The notes below the pieces were generated by a model. That model saw nothing but the letters and a program-made list of their open reading frames with translations. It was not told the origin of the DNA and did not search any database. A DNA stretch of 64,000 nt from Phytoseiulus persimilis (lineage: Eukaryota > Arthropoda > Arachnida > Mesostigmata > Phytoseiidae), in the NCBI GenBank assembly GCA_037576195.1, contig CM075101.1, positions 45,260,001 through 45,324,000 on the forward strand. Reading direction: 5' to 3'. A program made the translations under genes and the position numbers. This document shows, in pieces, positions 55,092-64,000 of the stretch; position 1 is the first letter of the stretch, and the number at the start of each line of letters is the position of its first letter.

Positions 55092-56255
55092 CAGTGGCGT
55101 AGCCAGGGGGGGCTGAGCAGGCGTCCCCGACGGACGGAGTGCGCCGGATGCGAGTGGAATAGATTACGCCTGACGCCTCCAAATGCGAACGCGCTGTCCA
55201 CTGCAGTCGTACTGAGCGCTCTCTTTGATCACAGCGTATTTGAACCTCATGGAACGGAGACAGAACTAAAAGAAGACACAGCCGAATAGTCTGCTGAGGA
55301 GTATCCAATTCCTTCTTAATCTCAAAGTCGGTGAACTTCGCACACATCGTTGCGAAGGCGACACTTGGCGGAATTTCGAAAAAATGGAAAGGGCGGTCGA
55401 ATAAGTCATCAGGCTTTGACAGCTATCCCGGGAAACAAAACATTGCTTGCGAAACATTGCTCGCATTTTCAAGTTCCTCTTCAGAAGTTCATCGGAGTGC
55501 ATCCCCCGTTCTAAATCTAGCATGAAGAGACAGCAGAATATCTCCCAATTCTTCGGGAAACGCGGAGAAACCTCTGCCGAAGTTGATTGCGTGCGCACCG
55601 ATGCCTCAGCTCAGAGGAGCTCTTCCGAATGTCCATCGCAACCTAAAAAATCCAAGGTTCCCAATCATCCTCTCGACATAGGTCAATTAGTGATGACCAG
55701 CGGAACTATGCAGCTGTCCGCTCTCAATGAAGAGAGGAAACATTAAGTTCTGACAGACTGTTGGACACCGGAGGAGAGCTATAGTTGCCCGAGACTGATT
55801 CAATCGGGCCAGACTCGCACTTTCCAACTTAGTTACCTTAAAAGATGGCCTACAGCGAAATGCAGGAAGGGGGTGCCTTCTGTCGCTTTTGTGTCATTTT
55901 CGCCCGAGGTGGGTCAGCCGGTCGTGGAAAACAGAAGTTCCTTGGAGCTCTCGTAACGAAGCCGCTTGTCAAGTACAAAAATGCTGTACAGGCTCCTGAG
56001 AGCCACAAGAAGATGCTCTATCACAGAGATGCAGAGGTCGATGCTCAGAATGTTATCGAGTGGTATGCGCACAGAGATCTGTAAGATGGCAAAAGCCGAG
56101 TCTACCAGGGACGCCAGCAAGTATCGAGGAACAGATCGCGATTAATACCAATCATAAAAACGATTCTATTCTGCGGACGGCAAAACCTCGCGCTGCAAGG
56201 TCATGACGAAAGCGGCGTGGTGCGTTTGCGATCGGAGGCTAGTGGGTCAAATGAC

Positions 56256-57780
56256 GGAAAGGGTCTGGGCGGTTTTTGTCCATAGTCCACGGATTTCGCT
56301 GAAAATTCCATTGAGGCATCCCGACGTGGAGTGGAGCTACCACAGCAAGTTTCAACCTCCGGCGATCTTCCGTTCGCTGGAAACAATGAAGTTAAGTCTT
56401 GAAAAAAAAACTTAAAATCGTTATATCTCGAGAACCACTGGGGCTACAGCGCCGATCGACAATTTTTTGGAATGCTCTCGCCAAGGGCCATCTTTTGACG
56501 GATTATTTTATAGGATTCAAGATCGGTCGATCACTTCTATGATTTTGGTACTCGGAGTGACACTTCCCGGCGAGTGGCCACTCCGGTAAGTACCTAAAAA
56601 TATAGTCCTGGGACCCCCCTACGTGCTGAGGAAATATCAGCGAGATCGAAGGGTTCCTTCCACATTCATTTGATAAAAGTAGTATGTCGATCAGACCAGG
56701 GTTTTGCTCTGTCGCCTCGAAGCGTCACCGAAGCTGCCTGGAGCTCGCTGTACAACGATGTTTCGAAGTAAGGGATCTCGGCACGCCTCGGAGACGAAAA
56801 GAAAATACAATGTTTCTTGCGTAGAAAATACTTCGCATGAGCTCCTAGCTCGATCTGATCATACTTCTGAGGGTCTATGGAGGTGATTCTAAGGTCGACC
56901 TGACCATAACGCCTATCGCTCATGGGAAGTATTCTCTACGCAAGAAACAGTGTACTTTCTCCTTGTCTCCGAGGCGTGCCGAGGTCCCTTATTCGAAACA
57001 ACGTTGTACAGCGAGCTCTAGGCAGCTTCGGTGACGCTTCGAGGTGACAGAGCAAAACCCTGGTCTGATGGACATACTACTTTTATCAAATGAATAGGGA
57101 AGGAACACTTCGATCTCGCTGATATTCCCCCAGCACGTAGGAGGGTCCCAGGACTATATTTTAGACCGGTCCGTTGGCCGTGTGGCATAAACCAACGCCT
57201 TGGGTGCCACGCTAAGCTAGCAATCGCGGGTTCGATCCCCGGCCGGGACAACAAAATTTCTTAGGTGGTAAAAAATAAGATTTAATTTACATCAGAATTA
57301 AATCTGAACCATCTTAAGACCCAAGCCCACCGCCCGCAATGGGATTTGCGAGGCGATAGGGAGTGTTACTGAAGCAATACCGAAAGGTGATTCCGGGACA
57401 CTCCTGAGGGCTGGCTGAGAGGTTCAGCCGAAAACAGAGAGGACTATATTTTAAGGTACTTACCGGAGTGGCCACTCGCCGGGAAGTGACACTTCGAGTA
57501 CCAAAATCATAGAAGCGATCGACCGATCCTATAACGTCGAAAGATGGCCCTTGGCGAGGGCATTCCAGGAATATGTCGATCGGCGTTGTAGCCCTCGTGG
57601 TTCTCGAGATATAACGATTTTAAGTTTTTTTTTTCCAAGACTTAACTTCTAGTTTCTAGCGAACGGAAGATCGCCGGAGGTTGAAACTTGCTGTGGTAGC
57701 TCCACTCCCCGTCGGGATGCCTCAGTGTAATTTTTAGCGAAATCCGTGGACCATGGACGAAAACCGCCCGGACCGTTTCC
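56256..57780. mobile_element. Palindromic insertion in the hAT transposase
   Basis: Two arms of about 586 bp (56256-56841) and about 572 bp (56919-57163 plus 57454-57780, excluding the SINE and one target repeat) are inverted copies around a 77-bp spacer. Landmarks read in both arms: GGGCGGTTTT.GTCCAT, AAATCGTTATATCTCGAGAACCA, CCACTCCGGTAAGTACCT, and GTTTCTTGCGTAGA next to the spacer. It splits the transposase between LQGHDESG and FRALLRF. The spacer holds about one unit of the 45-bp minisatellite (GGTGATTCTAAGGTCGACCT). No target duplication or coding capacity was found; the exact outer ends are uncertain by some bases. Confidence 0.82.
57164..57439 (+). mobile_element. tRNA-derived SINE, copy 1
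   Basis: A 276-bp insertion with a tRNA-like head: GGCCGTGTGGCATAAACC (A-box region) and GCGGGTTCGATCCCCGGCC (a consensus B box at 57226-57244), followed by a body with ATGGGATTTGCGAGGCGATA and a tail ending GGTTCAGCCGAAAACAGAG. It is flanked by a 14-bp direct repeat AGGACTATATTTTA (57150-57163 and 57440-57453). A second copy lies at 62735-62993. Transcription would be by RNA polymerase III; mobilisation would need a LINE. Confidence 0.9.
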
Positions 57781-59669
57781 GCGCCTTGCTCCGGTTTCGA
57801 GTCGACGCTGGCGACACTGGTTTGAAGGAGCATCTATCGGGCGGTCCAAGAAACGCCCTCTACACGAGCCCTCAGTCGCAGAATGAAATTATTGAGGCAG
57901 TCGGGAGATGTATCAGGAAGAGGATTGTTACTGAAGTAAACGCGGCGAGGTATTTCTCTGTTCTCGCGGATGAAACCAGAGATATCAGCAAGAAGGACCA
58001 ACTGACCATTTGTCTGCGTTATAATGGGTCCAGCGATGATCAAAAAATTTCGCGAGAAAGCTTTCTTACGTTTTTCATTGTGACCAGCAAGACAGGCGCT
58101 GCACTAGCCAAGAGCATCTTGCAGGTCCTACATAGTGAGGGCGTCATTGTTAGCAACGTGAGGGGTCAGGGCTACGATGGGTGCAGTTCCATGTGCGGGA
58201 TCCATAACGGAGTTCCGGCGGAGGTGAAGAAAATCGTGCCCCAAGCTCTATATTTCCATTGTGCAAGTCATTGCCTCAATCTTGCTCTTGCACGCTCAGC
58301 GGAGCAACCGAATATCCGGCAAATGACAGGCACCGTCGCGAGCACGTGCTCTTTTATTAGTGGTTCAGCACAGCGAGTTAAGCTCTTGGAGGACGCAGTG
58401 GAATCCAGCATGCCGGATAATAAAATACGGCGCCTCAAACCTCTATGCGCCACGCGTTGGGTTGAAACTCACAAGGCTTACATCACCTTCGAAGAGCTCT
58501 TGGTTCCAATTGTCAGCACTTCGTTTACGATAGCAAACGGTGGAGGAGACTCCAGTGTCCGCGCCAATGAGCTGCAATCAACGATCTGTAAACTCGAGTT
58601 CATGGTGTCCCTTTTCGTCATCGAACATTTCGCTTCTCTATTCCTTCCTCGATCGATTCGGCTGCAGTCAAAGGATCTCGATATTTTCGAGGCACGGGGG
58701 ATGATCGAGAGCATGGAAACCATGCTGAGATCAATGAGAGACAATGCAGACGAAGAATTCAGAAAACTATTCAGGGAGGCGTCAGAAGTCTGCGCTGAGC
58801 TCGACATCGACGTCAGATTGCCACGACTCTGCGGGAGGATGACTCACAGAGAGAACCACCCCACGATGGACGTTGAGAAATACTTTCGTGTTTCTCTATA
58901 TTTGCCTTACGCCGACCAGCAGATAGCAGAGTTTTCGTCACGTTTCCAAGGTCTCCAAGACAGTGCGGTCAAACTGCAGTACCTGGTGCCCAAATTCATA
59001 CGGAAGAGTTCAGTCGATGACATAGCAGAGGCTTTCACTCTCTACGGGACCGACCTAAATTGTAGTACCAGCGTGTTACATGCTGAGTATCGACAATGGA
59101 AAGTGAATTGGGCGAATGTTTCTCTCGATGAAAAACCAGGGAACGCGATCGATGCCCTGAACCAGTGTTGCACGATATGTTTCCCGAAGATCACAAATCC
59201 TCCTGCAGATCTTCGCCACGTTACCCGTGACGACTTCCTCTGCAGAGCGAACGTCCAGTTGTTTACGAGGGTTGAAAAAATACTTGAGGTCAGTAATGAC
59301 TGAAAACAGGCTAAATGGGCTGGCCTCCATGAGCATGCACCCTGAGATCACTGTCGATCCGGACGAAGTAATCGACACACTGGCCCTGAATCCAAGGAAG
59401 CTTGATTTCGTTCTTTGAATTGTGTCACGAAATAACTATGGGTGCGCGGGTCATGCTCGATAAAGTAATAATAAGCTCAACTTGATACCCATATATCCCA
59501 CTGCTCACGTTGGACTCCATGAATGGATAGTCTCTATGGATTCTCTATCAACGGTTCGGGATAGGATAAAGGAAAGGTTTCTCCAGGGTGTTACAAAATG
59601 CGTGGAAGGTAGGCAGATGGAGGAAAATTCTAGCCCCCCTCCCCAGGGGAAATCCTGGCTACGCCACTG

Positions 59670-59822
59670 CTGTCGCTACCTTGAGCAACTCCAAGAATAT
59701 TCGCTGTGAGAGGATTCACCGGTCAAGGACTCAGAATCCAGCCTCAGTGGAAGCTGCGGAACCGCTCCCGATAATCATTACCGCCTCTGACTTTCTCTCG
59801 ACGGCGTGCACTGTGGAGTTGA
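59670..59822 (-). pseudogene. DTD1: DTD1-like deacylase, type b, copy 3, exon 1
   Basis: Starts with the right hAT target duplication and continues as the exon 1 region of copy 2 (minus reading VHAVERKSEAVMIIGSGSAA and EAGF, then a stop). It is the other half of the remnant at 54951-55091. Confidence 0.65.
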
Positions 59823-60575
59823 AAATTCTGGCCAAAGTCTGCTCGGTTCATGACGGCGAACCATGCTCCGGTAGATGGTCACTCATGGCGAGAACGTCAG
59901 GTTCCGTGATTCTCTGCAAGTTCGAACTCATGATCGTGACTAGTCGAGGAATAGCAGCGCTCGCATTCAGCTTCTTGGTGGGACGCACGAGGATGAGATC
60001 GTACAGGAAATCGCGGCGAAGCAGAATGTGTGGCCCTGGTTCAGAAAACGGCGAGGAGTGCCGAGAGGCGCAGAAGCCTGTAGCTGAGCATGAAGCTGAG
60101 CGAAGTATAGAACTACTCCAACGGATTTCGAGGAAGACAGTCCACAAACGTCTCCAGTTTGTGTCGACCTCTTTCGTAGAATCTCGAGGATGAAGGAAAG
60201 ACGGATATCAGTTGATGAGTGTTCCGTCAAGCACTGGAAGCCCAATCGCTGTTACCTATTCCATCAACGCGTTTATTCAGGGAGAGCTTCATCGTGTTGC
60301 TTCAGGTATCACATCCCGGGAACAATGATCCTGAGCGCCTGAAGAGCCACCCGTGATCTCATAATGAGGATTGATACATTCTGGCGACAATCCAGCATCA
60401 GGGGTTTGCTTTCTGTGTTCTCCCCTTAATCGAATCAGGATGGTCTGGACCCGATGTGTACCGATTAAGCGGAGTTCACTGTATTGAGTTTCAAGGAACA
60501 ATGGAGGTCCAGAAGATGAACTTCGACCAGCAGGAGCAGTGTCAACTATTTGGTGTCAACAAAAACATCGAGGGG
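59823..60575. repeat. Array block A, copy 5
   Basis: Same landmarks as copies 2-4, without the deacylase exon fragment of copies 3 and 4. Confidence 0.85.
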
Positions 60576-60625
60576 ATAATCATCGAGGGTAATTCGATTT
60601 ATTCGAACAGAAAATCATATATAAT

Positions 60626-61237
60626 TCATTTACCTACACAGCGCGGACAGGCAGCATGTGCTATGATGAATTCATCCATAATCTCGACCCAGCACCGTCT
60701 CGAGACGCTTCCGCGGTGAACTTGCGGGTCGGAAGGTTTTTTTTGGACCACTTCCGACGCTCCCGTTGAATCCTGAGGACGCTGGAACTTCGCCAAAGAC
60801 TCCAGAAGGCACGGGACATCGAAATGGAGTGCAGCTTCGTACAGCAGCTGCACATTTCCGGAATGGATCACCACCTGTCCCGACACGAAGAACCACCGGA
60901 TCGACGCAAGCGTCGTTGAAGGGATGCCCGTGTCGATCTTTTCGGGCGCTGGAGATGGCCGGCTCTCCTTGAGCGCTCGGAAGCGCTTGCTGATCAAGGA
61001 GAGCAATTGATAACTTATAGGGAACGTTTCTCCCTCGGAGGATATCAGCCGAGTATCCAGAATGCACCGTCTCAGGCACTTGGTGGCAGAAAAGCACTGT
61101 GATCGGTCGAGTAGCCGATCCTCTAAAGGAATTTTCACTTTGAGAGGTCCGAGACTCTCCGCGACTCCTTCCGTCGGAGTCGTCCGCTGATTCCTGTTGT
61201 CCACCAGACGGCGAGTAGAGAAGCTTCGAGGAGCCAT
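60626..61237 (-). CDS. BTB-domain protein, copy 4
   Basis: An uninterrupted 203-residue frame from ATG at 61237. Nearly identical to copy 2: differences include DRSQCFSATKC where copy 2 has DRSQCSSATKC, APEKIDTGIPS for APGRIDTGIPS, QVVIHSGNVQ for QVVIHPGNVQ, and RGSVSRRCW for RGSVPRRCW. Promoter and start context are conserved. The close match to copy 2 and the shared block A form (no deacylase fragment) suggest unit 4 descends from a unit-2-like ancestor. Confidence 0.72.
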   Translation of the reverse strand: MAPRSFSTRRLVDNRNQRTTPTEGVAESLGPLKVKIPLEDRLLDRSQCFSATKCLRRCILDTRLISSEGETFPISYQLLSLISKRFRALKESRPSPAPEKIDTGIPSTTLASIRWFFVSGQVVIHSGNVQLLYEAALHFDVPCLLESLAKFQRPQDSTGASEVVQKKPSDPQVHRGSVSRRCWVEIMDEFIIAHAACPRCVGK

Positions 61238-61285
61238 GGTAGACTGATGAGGGTCTTTGGAAACTGCGTGCGATCGAGAGATGCA

Positions 61286-61324
61286 GAGTGAATGTGCACC
61301 GGATACCCCACGCCACCTTATATT
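61286..61324 (-). promoter_or_regulatory. TATA box and initiator of BTB copy 4
   Basis: AATATAAGG on the minus strand at 61316-61324, 79 bp upstream of the ATG at 61237; TTCACTCT initiator-like motif downstream. Confidence 0.6.
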
Positions 61325-61329
61325 GCTCT

Positions 61330-62689
61330 CAAGACCGCGCTCCGCCCCTCGAGCGGAGAGGGCATCCTGGGTGCTGGGCTCTTCGAGGATACTTCAGTTC
61401 TACGATCGAAGGCTCTGGCAGAATCAGCCGCTGGGCGACGCTTCTTTTTTCACCGCTTCCGAATGTCAGTCCAGCGATCACTCATATAGAACCATGCGGG
61501 CTCCCGATGGTATCGAGTCCGAGCAAGAATGAGCCTAGTCTCTAGTTCTTCACCAGTTCGCCGCGCAATGTTGTGGGAGCATGATTCACTGCTGCTCCTC
61601 TTGTCAACAGTATGATTCCTAAGGAGACTTCGGGCCGTAAGACATCAACCGCGACCAGAGAGGAATCGTTGATCCAGGTTCCCTGAACTTCGTGTGCGCT
61701 CATTGGAAGATCGTTCCTGTCTTCTGAGATATTTTTAGACGATCATTATACTCGCAGTGCGTCCCATGTGAGAGGAGAAGCACGAAAAAAGTTCTCAAGC
61801 TGAAGTTGCTCCATGATCCCCGTTTCTCTTGATTTCGCCTTCAGAAGGAGCCGCGGATCTTGAGAAGAGGTACGAGCTGGACGACGCGCATTGAGTCATC
61901 ATCCCGGAAATCCCTTTCAGGTACACTGCTGGAGCGACGAAGAGTGACTTTCGATATCTGAACCACAATATATCGTTGAAAATGGTCACGGTAGTTTGTT
62001 GTTGCGGATCTGACGTCACTATTATCGAAAAGTCGTGTGGCGGGCTGCTTGCAGCAGCTGTGGCGGCCGCGGATAGACAGAGGGGAAGGGAGCGGCGCTG
62101 TGTAGAGAGCCCACCGATCAGCGGCTACCCCGCGACCGCAACTATGATTGGATGCGCGAGAATGTGCAGTTCCAGGAAATTCGAGCCCTGTGATGGGACC
62201 GTCGTTCCGTTAGAAATGTGGGATGGCGCGAACTCCAAATTGGGCCGAAAAGAAGATTTTCCGGCGAAAATGATCCCCGAAATCGGCCAGTTGATCGGAC
62301 ATGCGAGAACCAGCCGAAGTGTATTGTATTCGAGGATCCTCGATCTTCACCAGATCAAAGTACTCCCGTCAGAGCCCGGAACACGGCTGTCTTTTTTTGC
62401 CAGCCAGATCTGAACGCGTTAGTTTTGCGTTCTCCGATCGAAAAAATTGAAGTGGTCGATCTATCAAAGGAAGACTAACGGAACACCTCGCAGAAACGTC
62501 TGAGATCCCGAAATTCACTCTCTTGGAATAAAAGAGGCCGTCTTTCCCGCAAGGCATCGTATGAGCGGGCTCGTCCTGGCATTGTAGCCCCATGGACAAC
62601 CCACCTGAAGATCCTGAAGGGTGAAGGCACCTATGCGGAGAGTGTTCGGCAAAGCGCGAGCTACTTGGGTTTCGCAGGGCATGTGGCAG
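61330..62689. repeat. Array block B, unit 4 (array ends here)
   Basis: Homologous to 43.44-44.71 kb of unit 2 up to GGGCATGTGGCAGG at about 62690, where a hAT fragment begins. Block C, both deacylase types and block D are missing on this side. Confidence 0.8.
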
Positions 62690-63328
62690 GAGGAGATCCA
62701 GGAGTGCGTGCGGATGAGCTACTCTCGGCCATCTTTTTTTTTTGTTTTTCGGCTGAACCTCTCAGCCAGCCCTCAGGAGTGCACCGGAATCACATAAAGT
62801 ATTGCTTCAGCAACACTCCCTATCGCCTCGCAAATCCCATTGCGGGCGGTGGGCTTGGGTCTTAAGATGGTTCAGATTCAATTCTGATATAAATTAGATC
62901 CTCTTTTTACCACATAAGAAAGATTTCTGTCCCGCAATTGCTAGCTTAGCGTGGCACCCAGTGTTGGTTTATGCCACCCGGCCAGCGAGCGGGTACTCTC
63001 GGCCATCTGTAGTTGCGAATTCATCATCTCTCTCTTCGTCATGGAACACTCTGTAGCGCTCGTGCTACCACTGTGGATCCAATTGCAATCGAATGACTTG
63101 GATGTATCCGGTGTACTCGACGCAGTTGAAACTATGCCGGCGGTACAGCAGACTTCGAAAGAGACCGCAGACTCGGATTTCAAGGGAATTTCGGAAGAGG
63201 CCTCAGCTGCGTGGGCGATTCTTGAAATAGAAGTTCGCCTGCCGCGGCTTTGCGGGAAGCAGACTCAGAGACCAATCTACTCTAGTAATGGTATCGAGGA
63301 GTATTCCCGAGTCGCTGTTTATTTGCTA
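62690..63328 (+). pseudogene. hAT transposase fragment related to the 55-59 kb element
   Basis: Reads GGDPGVRADELLSAI, is interrupted by a SINE, then continues CSCEFIISLFVMEHSVALVL, LWIQLQSNDLDVSGVLDAVE, EIEVRLPRLCGKQTQRPIYS and YSRVAVYL. This aligns with GGDSSVRANELQSTICKLEF and the following middle part of the THAP12-like transposase at 58.53-58.91 kb, at clearly lower identity, so it comes from a different copy or subfamily. Both ends of the gene are missing. Confidence 0.85.
62735..62993 (-). mobile_element. tRNA-derived SINE, copy 2
   Basis: An inverted copy of the SINE at 57164-57439 (CATTGCGGGCGGTGGGCTTG and GGTTTATGCCACCCGGCC on the plus strand). The tail is an A-rich tract, seen as a T run at 62735-62750. 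Flanked by an exact 15-bp direct repeat TACTCTCGGCCATCT (62720-62734 and 62994-63008). The B box is partly lost (CAATTGCGGGACAG instead of the GGTTCGA core), so this copy is unlikely to be transcribed. Confidence 0.9.
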
Positions 63329-63420
63329 GAGTTTGCCGCGTTTCGCGAGATTGGACTGCGGTCCCTGGCATCGGGGCACTTCTCTCTTCATTAAGTCAGC
63401 ATCATTCCTGAAACTATCTT
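63329..63420. pseudogene. Small Gypsy fragment
   Basis: AGAGTTTGCCGCGT, TCCCTGGCATCG and CTCTCTTCA occur in the same order as at 13115-13290 in the Gypsy relic, with about 90 bp deleted between the first two. Confidence 0.5.
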
Positions 63421-63479
63421 TCCATTCGATTGATTGGTTGATGTTGTTCTGGTCAGATGGACTCCGCAATCAGCTCCTT

Positions 63480-64000
63480 ATAATCCAAAGAATATGGTCA
63501 GGTCGATCCTGGAATCACTAACATTGAGCCCGGAAAGAATGGTCAGACTGACCCCCGGAGCAGCCCCATAGCTTTGAGAAGGATAGTCAGATCGACTCCA
63601 GAATCACCTCCATGAACCTCGGGAAATTTGGTCGAATGGACACCGGAACTACCATTTTAGACCCAGAAAAGCATGGTCAGAGTGTTTCCGGAATCACCTC
63701 TCCAGGTTTGAAAAAGTATGGTCAGATTGATCCCGGAACCACCCCTCCACGTATCGAAGAGTATGGTCAGATTGGTTCCGGAATCACCCCTGCAGGTTCG
63801 GAAAAGTATGTTCAGGTTGGTCCCGGAACCACTCCTCCACTTATCGGAAAGTATGGTCAGATTAATCTCGGAATCACCCCTCCGGGTTTGGAAAAGTGTG
63901 GTCAGACTGGTAGCGGAACCACCCCTCCACGTATCGAAAAGTATGGTCAGGTTGGTCGCAGAATCACCTTTCCACGTTTTGAAAAGTATGTTCTGAGTGG
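63480..64000 (-). repeat. 45-bp minisatellite array with 90-bp higher-order unit
   Basis: From about 63490 to the right edge the plus strand repeats AGTATGGTCAGATTGRTCCC followed by GGAACCACCCCTCCACGTATCG or GGAATCACCCCTCCGGGTTTGG. The two monomer types alternate from about 63.7 kb, making a 90-bp dimer. The same 45-bp family fills the 25-33 kb macrosatellite. The array continues past the window. Confidence 0.87.

Larger units (their letters stand above)
55520..59418 (+). pseudogene. hAT transposase, THAP12-like, interrupted
   Basis: N-terminal pieces: MKRQQNISQFFGKRGETSAE (55520), then after a frame change WTPEESYSCPRL, then 55845-56084 with EGGAFCRFCVIFARGG and LGALVTKPLVKYKNAVQ, and ILFCGRQNLALQGHDESG (56.17-56.21 kb). 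The palindromic element follows. The main part (57753-59303) has FRALLRFRVDAGDTGLKEHL, NAARYFSVLADETRDISKKD (catalytic Asp region), VRGQGYDGCSSMCG, HCASHCLNLALARSAEQ and TRWVETH. A frameshift at about 59190 leads to LPVTTSSAERTSSCLRGLKK and YLRSVMTENRLNGLASM, the hAT dimerisation region, ending KLDFVL. Architecture is that of THAP12 (PRKRIR)-like hAT transposases, a different family from the element at 15 kb. Confidence 0.88.
55092..59669 (+). mobile_element. hAT DNA transposon, 4,578 bp, with nested insertions
   Basis: Terminal inverted repeats CAGTGGCGTAGCCAGG (55092-55107) and CCTGGCTACGCCACTG (59654-59669) are perfect 16-mers, and the 8-bp target duplication CTGTCGCT is exact, so the insertion is young relative to the array. 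It lies inside a type-b deacylase copy of unit 3. The transposase is broken by frameshifts and by a palindromic insertion that in turn contains a SINE. Without the nested insertions it would be about 3.05 kb. Confidence 0.95.

Noticed and set aside
57176-57248. A tRNA gene (good B box)
   Set aside because: It is the head of a SINE: followed by a SINE body, flanked by a target repeat, and repeated at 62.7-63.0 kb; the A box and stems are imperfect.

Overview
The window is animal (metazoan) nuclear DNA, most likely arthropod, from a transposon-packed region with almost no single-copy coding content. The reasons are spliced gene copies with short GT-AG introns (a D-aminoacyl-tRNA deacylase family and an HSDL2-like pseudogene), a TATA/Kozak-type promoter in front of a BTB gene, and a eukaryotic transposon mix: hAT, Gypsy, several non-LTR elements, a Helitron, mariner and a tRNA-derived SINE. 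CpG and TCGA are common, so the DNA does not look CpG-depleted. The species cannot be fixed from the sequence; a mite, tick or hymenopteran-like genome would fit. Only two reading frames look intact outside the BTB copies: an 870-residue hAT transposase (15243-17855, minus) and a 244-residue C2H2 zinc-finger protein (18999-19733, minus).

Layout. 1-2590: decayed Gypsy gag-pol on the minus strand, running off the left edge. 5.64-7.74 kb: an old, diverged copy of blocks that recur at 38-62 kb. 7.74-8.85 kb: zinc-finger fragments and a mariner remnant. 8.88-10.40 kb: non-LTR element. 10.76-13.29 kb: Gypsy integrase region split by an 893-bp inverted-repeat insertion, followed by a Helitron Rep fragment to 13.96 kb. 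14.99-18.18 kb: the hAT element with the intact transposase. 18.3-19.7 kb: Gypsy integrase remnant, then the zinc-finger ORF. 21.13-22.65 kb: HSDL2-like pseudogene. 24.1-33.5 kb: a 9-kb macrosatellite of 3.35-3.54-kb units built from 45-bp minisatellite arrays and pieces of a LINE endonuclease, with related inverted flanks. 33.8-35.4 kb: another 5'-truncated non-LTR element.

36-62.7 kb is a tandem segmental array. Each unit, read left to right, holds block A (unrecognised), a minus-strand BTB-domain gene with its own core promoter, blocks B and C (unrecognised), a three-exon DTD1-like deacylase copy (type a), block D, and a more decayed second DTD1-like copy (type b). Units start near 35.96, 41.93, 47.60 and 59.82 kb. 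The units are broken by an 867-bp foldback transposon with an 8-bp target duplication (36784-37650), a non-LTR element flanked by 842-bp direct repeats (48444-50049), and a 4,578-bp hAT with an exact 8-bp target duplication (55092-59669), which itself carries a palindromic insertion and, inside that, a SINE. The window ends with a hAT fragment carrying a second SINE and a further 45-bp array.

The array reads as a gene-birth-and-death cluster. The four BTB copies keep reading frame, TATA box and start context. All three type-a deacylase copies carry disabling lesions, some shared (a stop at codon 13) and some private. No operon, CRISPR, plasmid or phage system is present.
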